Numbered from the stretch's first letter, positions 52,501-60,467 are shown. The stretch is DNA of 64,000 bases from Fusibacter_C sp942493125 (GCA_942493125.1 OW818667.1:806001-870000); one strand, 5' to 3'. The notes: generated by a model from the sequence alone, not told the origin. Translations and numbers: made by a program.

Positions 52501-54433
52501 ATTTCAAATGCTCCGCCAACTTAAGTCTTGCATAATTTTCTGCAGGATCTTTAAGAGGTGTAGGATATTCAGGAAGCACGCGCATCACTCGGGCTTCATC
52601 CAACAGATTTTTTTCAATATGTGGCAAAATCGAATAGATGAGGTTGTAGGCACGTAGTCTCAACTTGTTATCTTCATCCGTCAACAGATTGGATACAAAG
52701 TTCATAATCGTTGCCTTTTGTACTGCGTTAAATTCGATAAAAGGAAGGATTCTTGCCGCTTTGATGAGATAAAATCTAATTTGTTCATGATCGCTATATC
52801 GGTTAAAAAAATCGACTGTAAGCGCAATGCTAAGCAAGCGTTGTTCTTTGCCCTTCAAATGTTTAAAATAGGCATCGAGCATATCTCTCATACTATAGCT
52901 GATATATTTCTTGTGACGGTCAATAATTTTACTTTCTGGATTCAAGAACTTTTCGATCGTCATTTTAAGAAGGCTGATCGTATCAAGCGCATTGGTTTCC
53001 AGAGTAATGCTTGGCGGCGTTTCCTTTCGTATTTCTTCGTCGTATGAAGCTATGACTGTACCAATGAGTTCTGCACATTGTTTACGAATATCTTCCTCTG
53101 GTAGCACGAGCTTTTCGTAAAGAAAGTTGATCATAATTTGCTTTTGCTTTTGAGTGAGGTAGTTATAATACTCTTCTAAAATCGAAATATAGCCACGCAA
53201 GCTCGTCAAATCCCGACTGTTTCGAACAGGTTCAAGCAACTTGTTCAGAGAGGCTTCATCTCTCAGGCGGTATAGGAGTTCAATGTTGTGTTCTATTGAA
53301 GAGAAAATGACATTTTGCGTGATTTCTTCACCTTGCACCAATGTAAAATACTTTCGGTTTTTATTTGATATATATTCTGTTAAGCGTTCATAATTTTGAT
53401 CTTGCATCGTATCGATCCCAAGATCCGTTAAAAACTCTTCAAAATCTTTGAGTTTGCCATATACACGACGATATCGGTTTTCCTTAGCTGCGTCGAGGTT
53501 ATCGAGCTTGTTGAGGATGACATCAAATGAATCCTTTATATTGAAAAACATCATGACTGATTTATTGTTGATGCGTTCCGCTTTGACTCTAAAATCACTG
53601 TGTATCAAAATCAATGATTCGATCGGCAATGCATCGAGTTCTAAGTCCCAAGTGGAATGGTTGATCGCGACGTTTCTAATGTAGACTATGTGTCGCCTTT
53701 CGAACCACTCACCTGTATAAAAATAATGATAATAAGCAACGCGACTCATTTCATCGGGCTTGCAACCAAATTTACCAATATCGTGACCGATGGCAGCACC
53801 TGAAACACGCCCTAAATCTATTGGGTATCCAGATGCTTTAAGTTGTCTCGCTGTCTTCATCGCAAGATGATGAACACCACAAATATGGTCAAGTGTCGTA
53901 TAGCCGATCACTTCTTGGTTGAGCTTCATCATTTCATAGACAAAATCGTGTATATAGGCGCGTTTAAAGGCCAAATACTCCGATTTGTCTTCTAAGGCTT
54001 CTATCTCTAGGTCCGTCAATAACTCTATCGGGTATAAACTTTGCCACGTGTTGTCTTTAGATTTGCGCTGAATGCCTGATATGATTCTTAAGACGCGCAA
54101 AAAAATCTCTGCAACTGGGTTTTTTTCTTGGCTTAGTGGAAATGGAAGTGCCTCTGGAAAAGAAAAGTTCAAACTGTAATAGTAACAATATTTAAGCCAG
54201 GCATCTCGATCCATAGTGGCGTCAACTGAGTCAAAGAACGGACGCATCAACGTATAGATGTCATAACTGTGAAATTTATTTTGATGGATTATCAATGACA
54301 GTTCGTCTCTGAACGCATCATCCCCGATGATGTCCACTACGAATTTTCTCGTGACACGAACGTTCTTCAAAAATGATCGATTCAATAATTCTTTTTCGAT
54401 TTCTGTGAGTATTTGACCCGTAAAGTCACCCAT
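49532..54433 (-). CDS. Giant HD / nucleotidylyltransferase / phosphoribosyltransferase-like multidomain protein
   Basis: 1633 residues, no signal peptide or membrane segment. Visible order: an HD-type metal phosphohydrolase (about 180-290; HICGVHH, GHDIGK near 216, INHSTWD); a long helical-repeat region (about 380-900); a NadD/CoaD-type nucleotidylyltransferase beginning AFFPGAFDPFTLSHKQ near 926, with the family-like ISSTLIRDS near 1090; an acetyltransferase-like segment (about 1170-1300; RILVIDSIIKRKV) with a weak acetyl-CoA loop; and a phosphoribosyltransferase-like domain with the PRPP loop RPVILVDDLLNKGY near 1440. Similar clostridial proteins tend to be labelled simply cytidyltransferase. 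GAGGTGA precedes the ATG. Combined action on a nucleotide or NAD precursor is inferred; the substrate is unknown. Confidence 0.75.
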   Translation of the reverse strand: MGDFTGQILTEIEKELLNRSFLKNVRVTRKFVVDIIGDDAFRDELSLIIHQNKFHSYDIYTLMRPFFDSVDATMDRDAWLKYCYYYSLNFSFPEALPFPLSQEKNPVAEIFLRVLRIISGIQRKSKDNTWQSLYPIELLTDLEIEALEDKSEYLAFKRAYIHDFVYEMMKLNQEVIGYTTLDHICGVHHLAMKTARQLKASGYPIDLGRVSGAAIGHDIGKFGCKPDEMSRVAYYHYFYTGEWFERRHIVYIRNVAINHSTWDLELDALPIESLILIHSDFRVKAERINNKSVMMFFNIKDSFDVILNKLDNLDAAKENRYRRVYGKLKDFEEFLTDLGIDTMQDQNYERLTEYISNKNRKYFTLVQGEEITQNVIFSSIEHNIELLYRLRDEASLNKLLEPVRNSRDLTSLRGYISILEEYYNYLTQKQKQIMINFLYEKLVLPEEDIRKQCAELIGTVIASYDEEIRKETPPSITLETNALDTISLLKMTIEKFLNPESKIIDRHKKYISYSMRDMLDAYFKHLKGKEQRLLSIALTVDFFNRYSDHEQIRFYLIKAARILPFIEFNAVQKATIMNFVSNLLTDEDNKLRLRAYNLIYSILPHIEKNLLDEARVMRVLPEYPTPLKDPAENYARLKLAEHLKCEPQHIEKFRIICQDDLQFTSNIFLSNLKSATLDVAKRFQIELLMRNTLLYDYENCFYMAMHLCNLLKVSALESVRNTAGRMLLQLVPHLSFEQKNDIAVELIRALEMESYEFTKYIPPYLGKIILQVKPKELDEIIESFERKMSTNNSKLIALIEKTIGYAITQYADYRYAFKDTTESHINRVLRLFGVLFCGFVHGSSYVNQMAFSVIAKDVLSDPALSLKKKEYLYRTTIKKVMSLMTNTDEADELIFYNNTASLKYINNFISEYNHMVGPIYPPPNKRIAFFPGAFDPFTLSHKQIANDIKNQGFEVLLYVDEFSWSKRTQPNLIRRNIIKKSIASDIDIYQFPRDISINIANDKDLKVLKDLFPDSEVYIVVGSDVVLNASAYNSEKPSMINEIPHIVYERFDTHTTENDTEALNEKFAKLHPDSVRFTLPKDYEHISSTLIRDSIDEKRDISTLIDPLAQNYIYEKGLYQREPMYKRMMMTKSIYFEIHDVINKGLMTEILALIGGDTTEVTARIQQFSDHPSAKVYVLRSLEQNCEIVSVSFSHWLRATDIHREFEDESIIKYIRTHSIGRILVIDSIIKRKVTDVKNVDQIMLTESLAHALSRDYTYCVFKEGIKNQIGKDLIEVLADQGFQNISSAKTNESVYVVNMSAPCTLNLDIDVMFKEPYRYLPEVVTAMAKSRTRLQRSLTELYPGNLVLNFDRVMIYENLIKKVCEENHMPSQPLVPKKVGKSMCVPFGAVFKRWLLPNTVTKTLHAEKYFSTDLLSHQIKEYPFYLDVENQIKMLKSFDRPVILVDDLLNKGYRVKALEPYFKKYDVEIQKFIVGIMSGTGKEVAESMNIKVDSAYFIPKIKVWFYESKLYPFIDGDAVWRGSIPDSNLINSVNLILPYSPVSYVVDASKESIYNLSETALINAIDIMAAVEIAYEKQNDRLLTIDRLGEVLNTPRYPDKGKNIFYSDNVKPSEYIKDDLEQLRKLKSFYIG

Positions 54434-54462
54434 AGTGTCACCTCATTCATATTATTATTACT

Positions 54463-54491
54463 ATTATCCCATACAAAAAGCGCGAATACAA
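54463..54491 (-). promoter_or_regulatory. Promoter of the giant-protein operon
   Basis: Minus strand -35 TTGTAT (54486-54491), 17 bp, -10 GATAAT (54463-54468), about 30 bases before the ATG. It is back to back with the sigma-28-like promoter of the divergent gene. Confidence 0.6.
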
Positions 54492-54498
54492 TTCAAAC

Positions 54499-54526
54499 TA
54501 AACTAAGGCAACGTTTCTGCCGATAA
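54499..54526 (+). promoter_or_regulatory. Sigma-28 (SigD/FliA)-like promoter
   Basis: TAAA (54499-54502), 16 bp, GCCGATAA (54519-54526). The GCCGATAA octamer is the exact consensus -10 of flagellar sigma factors; the usual spacing to TAAA is 15, so this is one base longer. Confidence 0.6.
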
Positions 54527-54556
54527 TATAAATAATAGATATAGAGGAGGCCACCT

Positions 54557-55174
54557 ATGTCCAACATAACGAAAAGTCCAAGTGTAAGCAATTATAAAAA
54601 CGTGTCCGCAAGCAAAGTTAGGGCGACAAGTTTTAACCCGATTGTCACACATGTTTACGGGAAAGGTGAAGTGCACAACAATCCAGAACACAGATCTGGA
54701 AATGAGCATTTTATTATGGATGCCTTCTATTCAAACTCGCATAATTTCAAAGCGTCATTCATGCGGCTGACCTCAAACGATTCGGATTACGACGCGCTAA
54801 AGCAATACTATCGCACGCATGAAGAAGAAGTACTTGCCGGAGCAAATAGCTTGCTTGAAGCGCTCAATGACATATTAGAAACGAGCAATACGTGTGATCA
54901 AACGCACGGCACACATTTCAAGTTTTTAGTTGAAAGCATTTTATTCAGCTTTGAAGATGCTTTAAGAAAGATTGGTTTTACAAAAATAAAATCAGAATAC
55001 GATGTCAATGGCCATATTTTTTACACCACTTTAAGTGAGAATCCTGAAATATTTGAATTTCTATATAAACAACCACATGGGCTCATTGAAATGCTGTCAA
55101 AGGTCTATTATAAAATAATTGGCGTCACAAGCGCTTCACAAACCGAAGGGCGGATTATCGATTTTCGGACTTGA
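54557..55174 (+). CDS. Hypothetical protein under a flagellar-type promoter
   Basis: 205 residues, soluble, not recognised. The first 45 residues are polar and rich in serine and asparagine, probably disordered, with no signal peptide. Residues about 75-200 are mostly helical (YDALKQYYRTHEEEVLAGAN; ALNDILETSN; ESILFSFEDALRKIGF), reminiscent in texture of flagellar filament-cap or axial proteins but without a diagnostic motif. GAGGAGG precedes the ATG. The sigma-28-like promoter 30 bases upstream is the main hint of a motility-related role. Its 3' end overlaps the convergent yihY-like gene by 39 bases. Confidence 0.7.
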   Translation: MSNITKSPSVSNYKNVSASKVRATSFNPIVTHVYGKGEVHNNPEHRSGNEHFIMDAFYSNSHNFKASFMRLTSNDSDYDALKQYYRTHEEEVLAGANSLLEALNDILETSNTCDQTHGTHFKFLVESILFSFEDALRKIGFTKIKSEYDVNGHIFYTTLSENPEIFEFLYKQPHGLIEMLSKVYYKIIGVTSASQTEGRIIDFRT

Positions 55175-55999
55175 TTTTATGTTGCTTTGCTTTAAAACAT
55201 GCAGGGCATTAATCTCCGCCCCTGTGATAATAATCTGTGCAAATATATAGATCCACACCATAAAAGCAATCATCGCAGAAAGCGACCCATATAAAATCGA
55301 ATAATCCGTTACGGTTACGACCACAGTAGAAAATAGAAAATTGGTGATCACAAGACCGAAAACGGCGAATAATGCACCGGGATAAATGTCCCTTAGGTGC
55401 ATTTTTTTATTGGGTAAAAAGGTGTAGATGGATATGATCGCTATGATGAACGTTGAAATCAGCAGAATATTTCTAGAATATTGAATCATCATGAGAAAGT
55501 TCTTATCAATGCTAAACTCAAATGTATTAGCTAAAAAGTTGACGATTTCAATCGCTAGTCTGGGAATCATCAAGGAAAGGACAATGATCAGAGTAAACAA
55601 AACCATATAGCCCATCGCCATAAATTTTAACAGAAAAAAATTACGCGTTTCCTTGACTTCATAGGATGTGTTGATCGCTTGCCTCAGCGCCGTTACCGCC
55701 TTAGATGAGGCATAGAGCATCCCAAGACCAGAGATGGACAAAACAGCATTTCCTTCAATACTAAGTGATTGGCTAATAAAATCGGTGATTAGAATGCTAA
55801 TACTATACGGTAGTATGGTTTTCAGGGCATCGATCATAAAATCGTAATTGATTTGCAGTTTTGATATGATGGATAATATAAAAATCAACATCGGGAAAAA
55901 TGACAGCACAAAGAAAAATGCCATTTGTCCTGCAAACGCCGTCAGTTGATGTGCGATATTTCTCTTGTTAAGTTCGTCCAAGTATGCGAGTATTTTCAA
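55136..55999 (-). CDS. YihY/BrkB-family membrane protein
   Basis: 287 residues with about six hydrophobic segments. The N-terminal AHQLTAFAGQMAFFFVLSFFPMLIFIL and the middle GMLYASSKAVTALRQAINTSYEV are typical of YihY (formerly called ribonuclease BN). The family is widespread but its function is not settled. Two starts are possible: GTG 56002 is only three bases from GGAGG, so TTG at 55999 is preferred. Confidence 0.88.
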   Translation of the reverse strand: MKILAYLDELNKRNIAHQLTAFAGQMAFFFVLSFFPMLIFILSIISKLQINYDFMIDALKTILPYSISILITDFISQSLSIEGNAVLSISGLGMLYASSKAVTALRQAINTSYEVKETRNFFLLKFMAMGYMVLFTLIIVLSLMIPRLAIEIVNFLANTFEFSIDKNFLMMIQYSRNILLISTFIIAIISIYTFLPNKKMHLRDIYPGALFAVFGLVITNFLFSTVVVTVTDYSILYGSLSAMIAFMVWIYIFAQIIITGAEINALHVLKQSNIKSSPKIDNPPFGL

Positions 56000-56088
56000 C
56001 ACGTGCCTCCATTAATGATTTGATAAGACTTTCTTAATATCTATACCCCTTATTTTACCTTTGTTTTAATTAATTTTTAAGTAGTAAT

Positions 56089-56118
56089 TTTACCTATTAC
56101 AGCATAAACTAGTATTAT
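56089..56118 (+). promoter_or_regulatory. Probable promoter of hflK-hflC
   Basis: -35 TTTACC (56089-56094), 18 bp, -10 TATTAT (56113-56118), about 40 bases before hflK. Confidence 0.5.
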
Positions 56119-56161
56119 AGGTTATGTTAAGAAATTGCATAATTAATAATAGGAGGCCGTT

Positions 56162-57100
56162 ATGAAATCAGGTAAACTCTTTATACTGATTCCCATCATC
56201 GTCGTGATCGTTGCATTGTTCTTAAGCAGCTATTATACTCTCGACAATGCTGAGGAAGCAGTTATTGAAAGATTCGGTGAATTGACAAGCGTAAACACAA
56301 CTGCGGGTTTACATTTCAAGATTCCATTCATCGACAAAGTCATCATCTACAACACTAACGAAATTTATTCACTACAATATGGGTACCGACCAACAAGTGA
56401 AGCGACGACAACAAGCGCTGCGACATACCAAGACGTCGAGTATGAAGCCATCGTATTGACAAAAGGCTCATATCTAATCAACATTGGTGCGGTTATTCAA
56501 TACAAAATCACCGATCCAGCTGCATATTATTACAACGTTGACGATCAAGAAAACACGATCAGATTGGCATTTGAAAGCGTTCTGAGAAGCAACATTCAAA
56601 ACCAGTTACTCGATGATGCCTTAGTCAACAAAGACAGTATTTCTAAAGAAATCATGCCTGACTTATCTAGAAAACTAGCAAGTTATAATGTTGGCATTAC
56701 ACTCACAGAAGTTAAATTGACAGATGTCCTTCTCCCTGAAGACGTTCAACCAGCTTATGACGATGTCAATATTGCTTCAAACGAGAAAGATTCGTACAAG
56801 AGTCAAGCTGACAAGTATTCAAACGAAATGCTCCCTAAAGCACGTGCAGAAGCCTATCAGATGATTCAACAAGCTGAATCGTATAAAGCTGAAAAAGTTG
56901 CTCAGGCAAAAGGTGACGTCACAAACTTCAATCAAGTTTATGACAAATACAAAGTTTCGCAAGAAATCACAAAAACCCGTTTGTATCTTGAAACGATGGA
57001 AAAAATACTCTCTGCGACCAAACACAAGTATATTATCGACTTAAACAGCGACAGTGTTCTTAAGTTCTTACCACTCCAAACGAACGGAGGTCAACAATAA
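56162..57100 (+). CDS. hflK: HflK-like SPFH membrane protein
   Basis: 312 residues: one N-terminal transmembrane helix (LFILIPIIVVIVALFLSSYY, about 6-25), an SPFH/band 7 domain (about 28-220, NAEEAVIERFGEL, GLHFKIPF) and an alanine/glutamate-rich coiled coil (about 225-275). In other bacteria HflK and HflC form a cage around the FtsH protease. The following gene is translationally coupled through TAATG. No ftsH is in the window. Confidence 0.85.
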   Translation: MKSGKLFILIPIIVVIVALFLSSYYTLDNAEEAVIERFGELTSVNTTAGLHFKIPFIDKVIIYNTNEIYSLQYGYRPTSEATTTSAATYQDVEYEAIVLTKGSYLINIGAVIQYKITDPAAYYYNVDDQENTIRLAFESVLRSNIQNQLLDDALVNKDSISKEIMPDLSRKLASYNVGITLTEVKLTDVLLPEDVQPAYDDVNIASNEKDSYKSQADKYSNEMLPKARAEAYQMIQQAESYKAEKVAQAKGDVTNFNQVYDKYKVSQEITKTRLYLETMEKILSATKHKYIIDLNSDSVLKFLPLQTNGGQQ

Positions 57101-58182
57101 TGAATATCAATCAAGGCGAACCAAAACAAGAATCCGAAGAGAAATTCGAAAATAAATTTGAACCTAAGTTCGAACAAAAGTCAGCACCAAAATTTGATCC
57201 AAATTTCAGCAATGTGAAAAAACATGCTAAGACAAGCGCAAAAACCATCTTCTTAATACTCATCGTATTAGGTGCCGTCGCATTTTTAAGTAACTGTTTC
57301 TATATCGTCAGACAAGATGAAGTTGCGACAGTACGTGAGCTAGGCGAAATCAAACGCATCGTCGTCGATGCTAACAGTGAATATGCACAACTCCAAAATG
57401 ATTTAGATCCTAGATTTAAAGATGTCATCATAGACACTAGAAAAGGCCTCAAATTTAAGACACCTTTTATCACAACGGTTGAGAAAGATACGAGCAAGCT
57501 TCTCACTTATATCTCAAACACAGCTAAAATCAATACAAGAGATAAAATCAAGTATGAAGTCAGCATGTATGCCCAATGGCAAATCACGCATCCAGGTATT
57601 TTTAGAACCTCACTTGGAACGGTTTCAAGAGCAAATTCAAAGATCGACGAAATCACTTATGCGGTTGTCATCGACAGAATCAACCGTTTGAGCAGCAATG
57701 ACTTCTTGAACAACAAAGAAGCCCTTGGAACGATTCTAGATGAAGCTATGGCAGAGCTTAACAACAATTTGGCGACACAGGGCATTCGCTTAAACGATAT
57801 CGATATTTTCAGAACGATCTTGCCGCCATCAAACATCGAATCCACTTACAAAAAAATGATTGCTGAACGTGAAGCCATCGCGCAACAAATTCGTTCAGAA
57901 GGTCTAGAAATCTATCAAAACACTGTAGCAGATACTGATAGAAATGTCGCTCAGATCAAAGCGAGCGCTATTGAACAATCAGAACAAATCAAAGGTGATG
58001 CTGACGCGACAGCCCTTGAAATTTACGCAAATGGTTTCAGTAAGGATCCAGCTTTCTATGAATTCTGGAGAACGATGAAATCTTATGAACAAACTATTGA
58101 TGCCGATACTGTCATGTATATCGATAAAAATAACGATTACTTGAAGTTCTTCTCAAACGGAGCAGGCTCATTGACTCAGTAA
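57100..58182 (+). CDS. hflC: HflC-like SPFH membrane protein
   Basis: 360 residues. A 50-residue cytosolic leader carries repeats of KF with acidic residues (EEKFENKFEPKFEQK). It is followed by one transmembrane helix (TIFLILIVLGAVAFLSNCFYIV, about 48-69) and an SPFH domain (about 70-260, DEVATVRELGEI, GLKFKTPF). The C-terminal coil and end (EFWRTMKSYEQTI, LKFFSNG) match HflC. The leader is longer than in typical HflC. Its ATG shares a base with the hflK stop, so the two proteins are made in balance. Confidence 0.87.
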   Translation: MNINQGEPKQESEEKFENKFEPKFEQKSAPKFDPNFSNVKKHAKTSAKTIFLILIVLGAVAFLSNCFYIVRQDEVATVRELGEIKRIVVDANSEYAQLQNDLDPRFKDVIIDTRKGLKFKTPFITTVEKDTSKLLTYISNTAKINTRDKIKYEVSMYAQWQITHPGIFRTSLGTVSRANSKIDEITYAVVIDRINRLSSNDFLNNKEALGTILDEAMAELNNNLATQGIRLNDIDIFRTILPPSNIESTYKKMIAEREAIAQQIRSEGLEIYQNTVADTDRNVAQIKASAIEQSEQIKGDADATALEIYANGFSKDPAFYEFWRTMKSYEQTIDADTVMYIDKNNDYLKFFSNGAGSLTQ

Positions 58183-58207
58183 CAGTCTAATAACTAAAAA
58201 CAGCACG

Positions 58208-58260
58208 AATAAAGCCTACGAACAACTTGCAGATGCAAGAGGTCGTAGGCTTTTATTTTT
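58208..58260. terminator. Terminator between hflC and the DAHP synthase gene
   Basis: AAAGCCTACGA (58211-58221) pairs with TCGTAGGCTTT (58243-58253) around a 21-base loop; TTATTTTT follows on the plus strand. It can also serve the convergent gene. Confidence 0.8.
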
Positions 58261-58263
58261 ACT

Positions 58264-59046
58264 TTATATAAACGTTTCATATCTTCTGACGCGTTTAATG
58301 ATATCGGATAATGTTGCCATGTCAACGGTCTGCGCTTTATCTGAAATTGATTGCTCTGGATCAGTATGTGCCTCAATCATGAGTCCGTCTGCGCCACAAG
58401 CGATGGCAGCTTCTGACATGATGCCAACGAGTTCTCTAATGCCGGTCCCATGGCTTGGATCTACGATGATAGGCAGACCAGTTTCCTTTTGTATGATGGG
58501 AACAGCCGCTAAATCAAGGGTGTTTCGCGTATAATCCTCAAAGGTTCTTATGCCGCGTTCACAAAATATGATATTATTATTGCCACCCTTAGCAATATGC
58601 TCTGCTGCCAAAATCCACTCTCTGATCGTCGCACTAAAACCGCGCTTTAACAAAATGGGTTTTCTCGTCTCGCCTACCGCTTTTAATAAAGAATAGTTAT
58701 ACATATTTCTAGATCCTATCTGGATCACATCTACTTTTTCTGCAAAGATGTCAAGGTAACTAGCATCCATGAGTTCTGTCACTATGGGAAGACCCGTTAA
58801 TCTTCCTGCTTCAAGCATCCACTCAAGACCTTCAAGACCATGACCTTGGAAATCATTTGGATTCGTGCGCGGTTTAAAAATGCCACCTCTCAAGAAATCT
58901 GCACCAGCTGCTTTCGCCTCATGTGCTATCGAAACAATTTGTTCGTAACTTTCTATGGAGCAAGGGCCAGCAATAATTACCGGTATTGAGCCACCTATTT
59001 TTTTATCGCCAATTTGTATACATTTTGTTGCATAATTTGAATTCAT
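58264..59046 (-). CDS. aroF: 3-deoxy-7-phosphoheptulonate (DAHP) synthase, type I-beta
   Basis: Condenses phosphoenolpyruvate and erythrose 4-phosphate, the first step of aromatic amino-acid synthesis. 260 residues with VIIAGPCSIES (about 20-30), LRGGIFKPRTNP, LLKRGFSATIREW and PSHGTGIRE, as in the short KDO8PS-like DAHP synthases. There is no chorismate mutase or ACT domain. The frame begins at TTG 59049, but the adjacent ATG 59046 has better spacing from GAGGA. No other aromatic genes are adjacent. Confidence 0.93.
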   Translation of the reverse strand: MNSNYATKCIQIGDKKIGGSIPVIIAGPCSIESYEQIVSIAHEAKAAGADFLRGGIFKPRTNPNDFQGHGLEGLEWMLEAGRLTGLPIVTELMDASYLDIFAEKVDVIQIGSRNMYNYSLLKAVGETRKPILLKRGFSATIREWILAAEHIAKGGNNNIIFCERGIRTFEDYTRNTLDLAAVPIIQKETGLPIIVDPSHGTGIRELVGIMSEAAIACGADGLMIEAHTDPEQSISDKAQTVDMATLSDIIKRVRRYETFI

Positions 59047-59064
59047 CAATTGTCCTCACTCTTA

Positions 59065-59574
59065 TTATTTACGGAGCATACCATAACCACCGTAAACACC
59101 TTTTTTATCTGAAACTGTTATAACTGCGTTATCTTGGACGCTTCGAACAAAGTTTGCACATTCCTTAATTTTATTCCTTGATACATACATGAGAAGCACA
59201 CTTCTCGGGTGATTTTTTCCTTGTCCTGCAATTACTGTAACGGCAAATCCTTTATCTCTAAGCGCATCGACAACTGGATCCGTTTGTTCCTCTTTCAAGA
59301 TGATCTGCATCTCTGCGAGCCCGATGCCTATTTTCTCTTCAATCCAACTTCCGAGATAATTTCCTAATGAAAAGCCTAGCGCGTAGGCCACTATTTTTAA
59401 TGGATTTTCCATGATGTTGTCAAGAACAGTGCTGACGAGGATTATCCAAAGCGACACTTCAAAGAATGCGATAATCGCACCAATTTTCCGTTCGCCTTTT
59501 GTGATCAATACCATTCTAACAGTTGCCATGGATACTTCAACAATTTTAGCCAAGACTATAAATAAATAGATCAT
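59065..59574 (-). CDS. UPF0316 (DUF5698-DUF2179) membrane protein
   Basis: 169 residues with three hydrophobic segments in the first 90 (IYLFIVLAKIVEVSMATVRM; IIAFFEVSLWIILVSTVL; IVAYALGFSLGNYLGSWIE) and a cytosolic DUF2179 domain at the end (VVDALRDKGFAVTVIAGQG). The function is unknown; DUF2179 is also found in YitT-type proteins. AAGGAG directly before the GTG at 59583 favours the ATG at 59574. It precedes the DAHP synthase gene by 18 bases. Confidence 0.88.
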   Translation of the reverse strand: MIYLFIVLAKIVEVSMATVRMVLITKGERKIGAIIAFFEVSLWIILVSTVLDNIMENPLKIVAYALGFSLGNYLGSWIEEKIGIGLAEMQIILKEEQTDPVVDALRDKGFAVTVIAGQGKNHPRSVLLMYVSRNKIKECANFVRSVQDNAVITVSDKKGVYGGYGMLRK

Positions 59575-59720
59575 CAGATACACTCCTTATTTTGCGTTTT
59601 GGGTATAATATAGTATTATATAATTGAGTGCTCATAAAAACGCAAACATCATGACAATTATACACCATTTTATGGCCACCCTCAATAATACTTATGGAAA
59701 TAGCTGATTAGGAGCTTGAA

Positions 59721-60344
59721 ATGATAGATAAACTTATTGAAACAATTAAATCACATAAGGCCAACACTTCAGGTGTTAAGCGTCAGTCTTCTGTATTGAT
59801 ACCACTAATCAAGAGAAATGACACTTGGCATTTATTATATGAACGACGTTCATACGATTTAAAATCTCAACCCGGTGAAATCTGTTTCCCTGGTGGTTCG
59901 ATTGAGGCCGTTGAACTTCCAAGAGATGCTGCTATCAGAGAAACGTGTGAAGAACTCAATCTCACGAGAGATTCTATTGAGATCATCGGTCAAATTGACT
60001 CGATCATGACGAGTTTTGACATGCTCATTCATTGTTATGTGGGCTTGTTACACTGCCAGTTTGAGGAAATTGATTATTCGAAAGATGAAGTCGACCTCAT
60101 TTTCACGGTTCCAATTGAGTATTTGATGGATAATCCACCTATGAGCTATCTCATCAATTCAAAATTTGATCTTGCAGAAGATTTTCCTTTTGAAAGCATT
60201 CCCAACGGCAAAAATTATAATTTCAAATCGATGTCTTATCCCATTGTCTTTTATGACTATGAAAGCTATACGATTTGGGGATTGACTGCACGAATGACGG
60301 AACAATTCATAGGGATGATCAAGCGCGAATCTGATTTGCCGTAA
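59721..60344 (+). CDS. NUDIX hydrolase, CoA pyrophosphatase type
   Basis: 207 residues. The NUDIX box begins at about residue 58 with GGSIEAVELPRDAAIRET and continues CEEL, with the catalytic glutamates present. The upstream segment QPGEICFPGG is the UPF0035 signature of CoA- and acyl-CoA-cleaving members such as NudL/YeaB. GGAGC precedes the ATG. Monocistronic. Confidence 0.88.
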   Translation: MIDKLIETIKSHKANTSGVKRQSSVLIPLIKRNDTWHLLYERRSYDLKSQPGEICFPGGSIEAVELPRDAAIRETCEELNLTRDSIEIIGQIDSIMTSFDMLIHCYVGLLHCQFEEIDYSKDEVDLIFTVPIEYLMDNPPMSYLINSKFDLAEDFPFESIPNGKNYNFKSMSYPIVFYDYESYTIWGLTARMTEQFIGMIKRESDLP

Positions 60345-60365
60345 TATATCGATTATGGACATAGA

Positions 60366-60400
60366 AAATGGACTTTCACATCAAACATGAAAGCCCATTT
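60366..60400 (-). terminator. Hairpin downstream of the NUDIX gene
   Basis: AAATGG-A-CTTTCA pairs with TGAAAG-C-CCATTT around a nine-base loop. On the minus strand TTTTCT follows, so it looks like a minus-strand terminator; on the plus strand there is no T-run. Confidence 0.5.
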
Positions 60401-60467
60401 ACAGGATTTTGGCACGGTAATTTATAGCATATTCAGTTTTAATAAAAGTTTCTACCAATATAAGCAT
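60399..60467 (-). CDS. Possible 22-residue peptide gene
   Basis: A tiny frame with AGGAGG one base before ATG at 60467, or ten bases before an internal TTG at 60458. It is followed immediately by a hairpin with a T-run. The peptide (start MLILVETFIK, end NYRAKIL) has no recognised family. Ribosome site plus terminator is suggestive, but the SD-to-ATG spacing is poor. Confidence 0.25.
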   Translation of the reverse strand: MLILVETFIKTEYAINYRAKIL

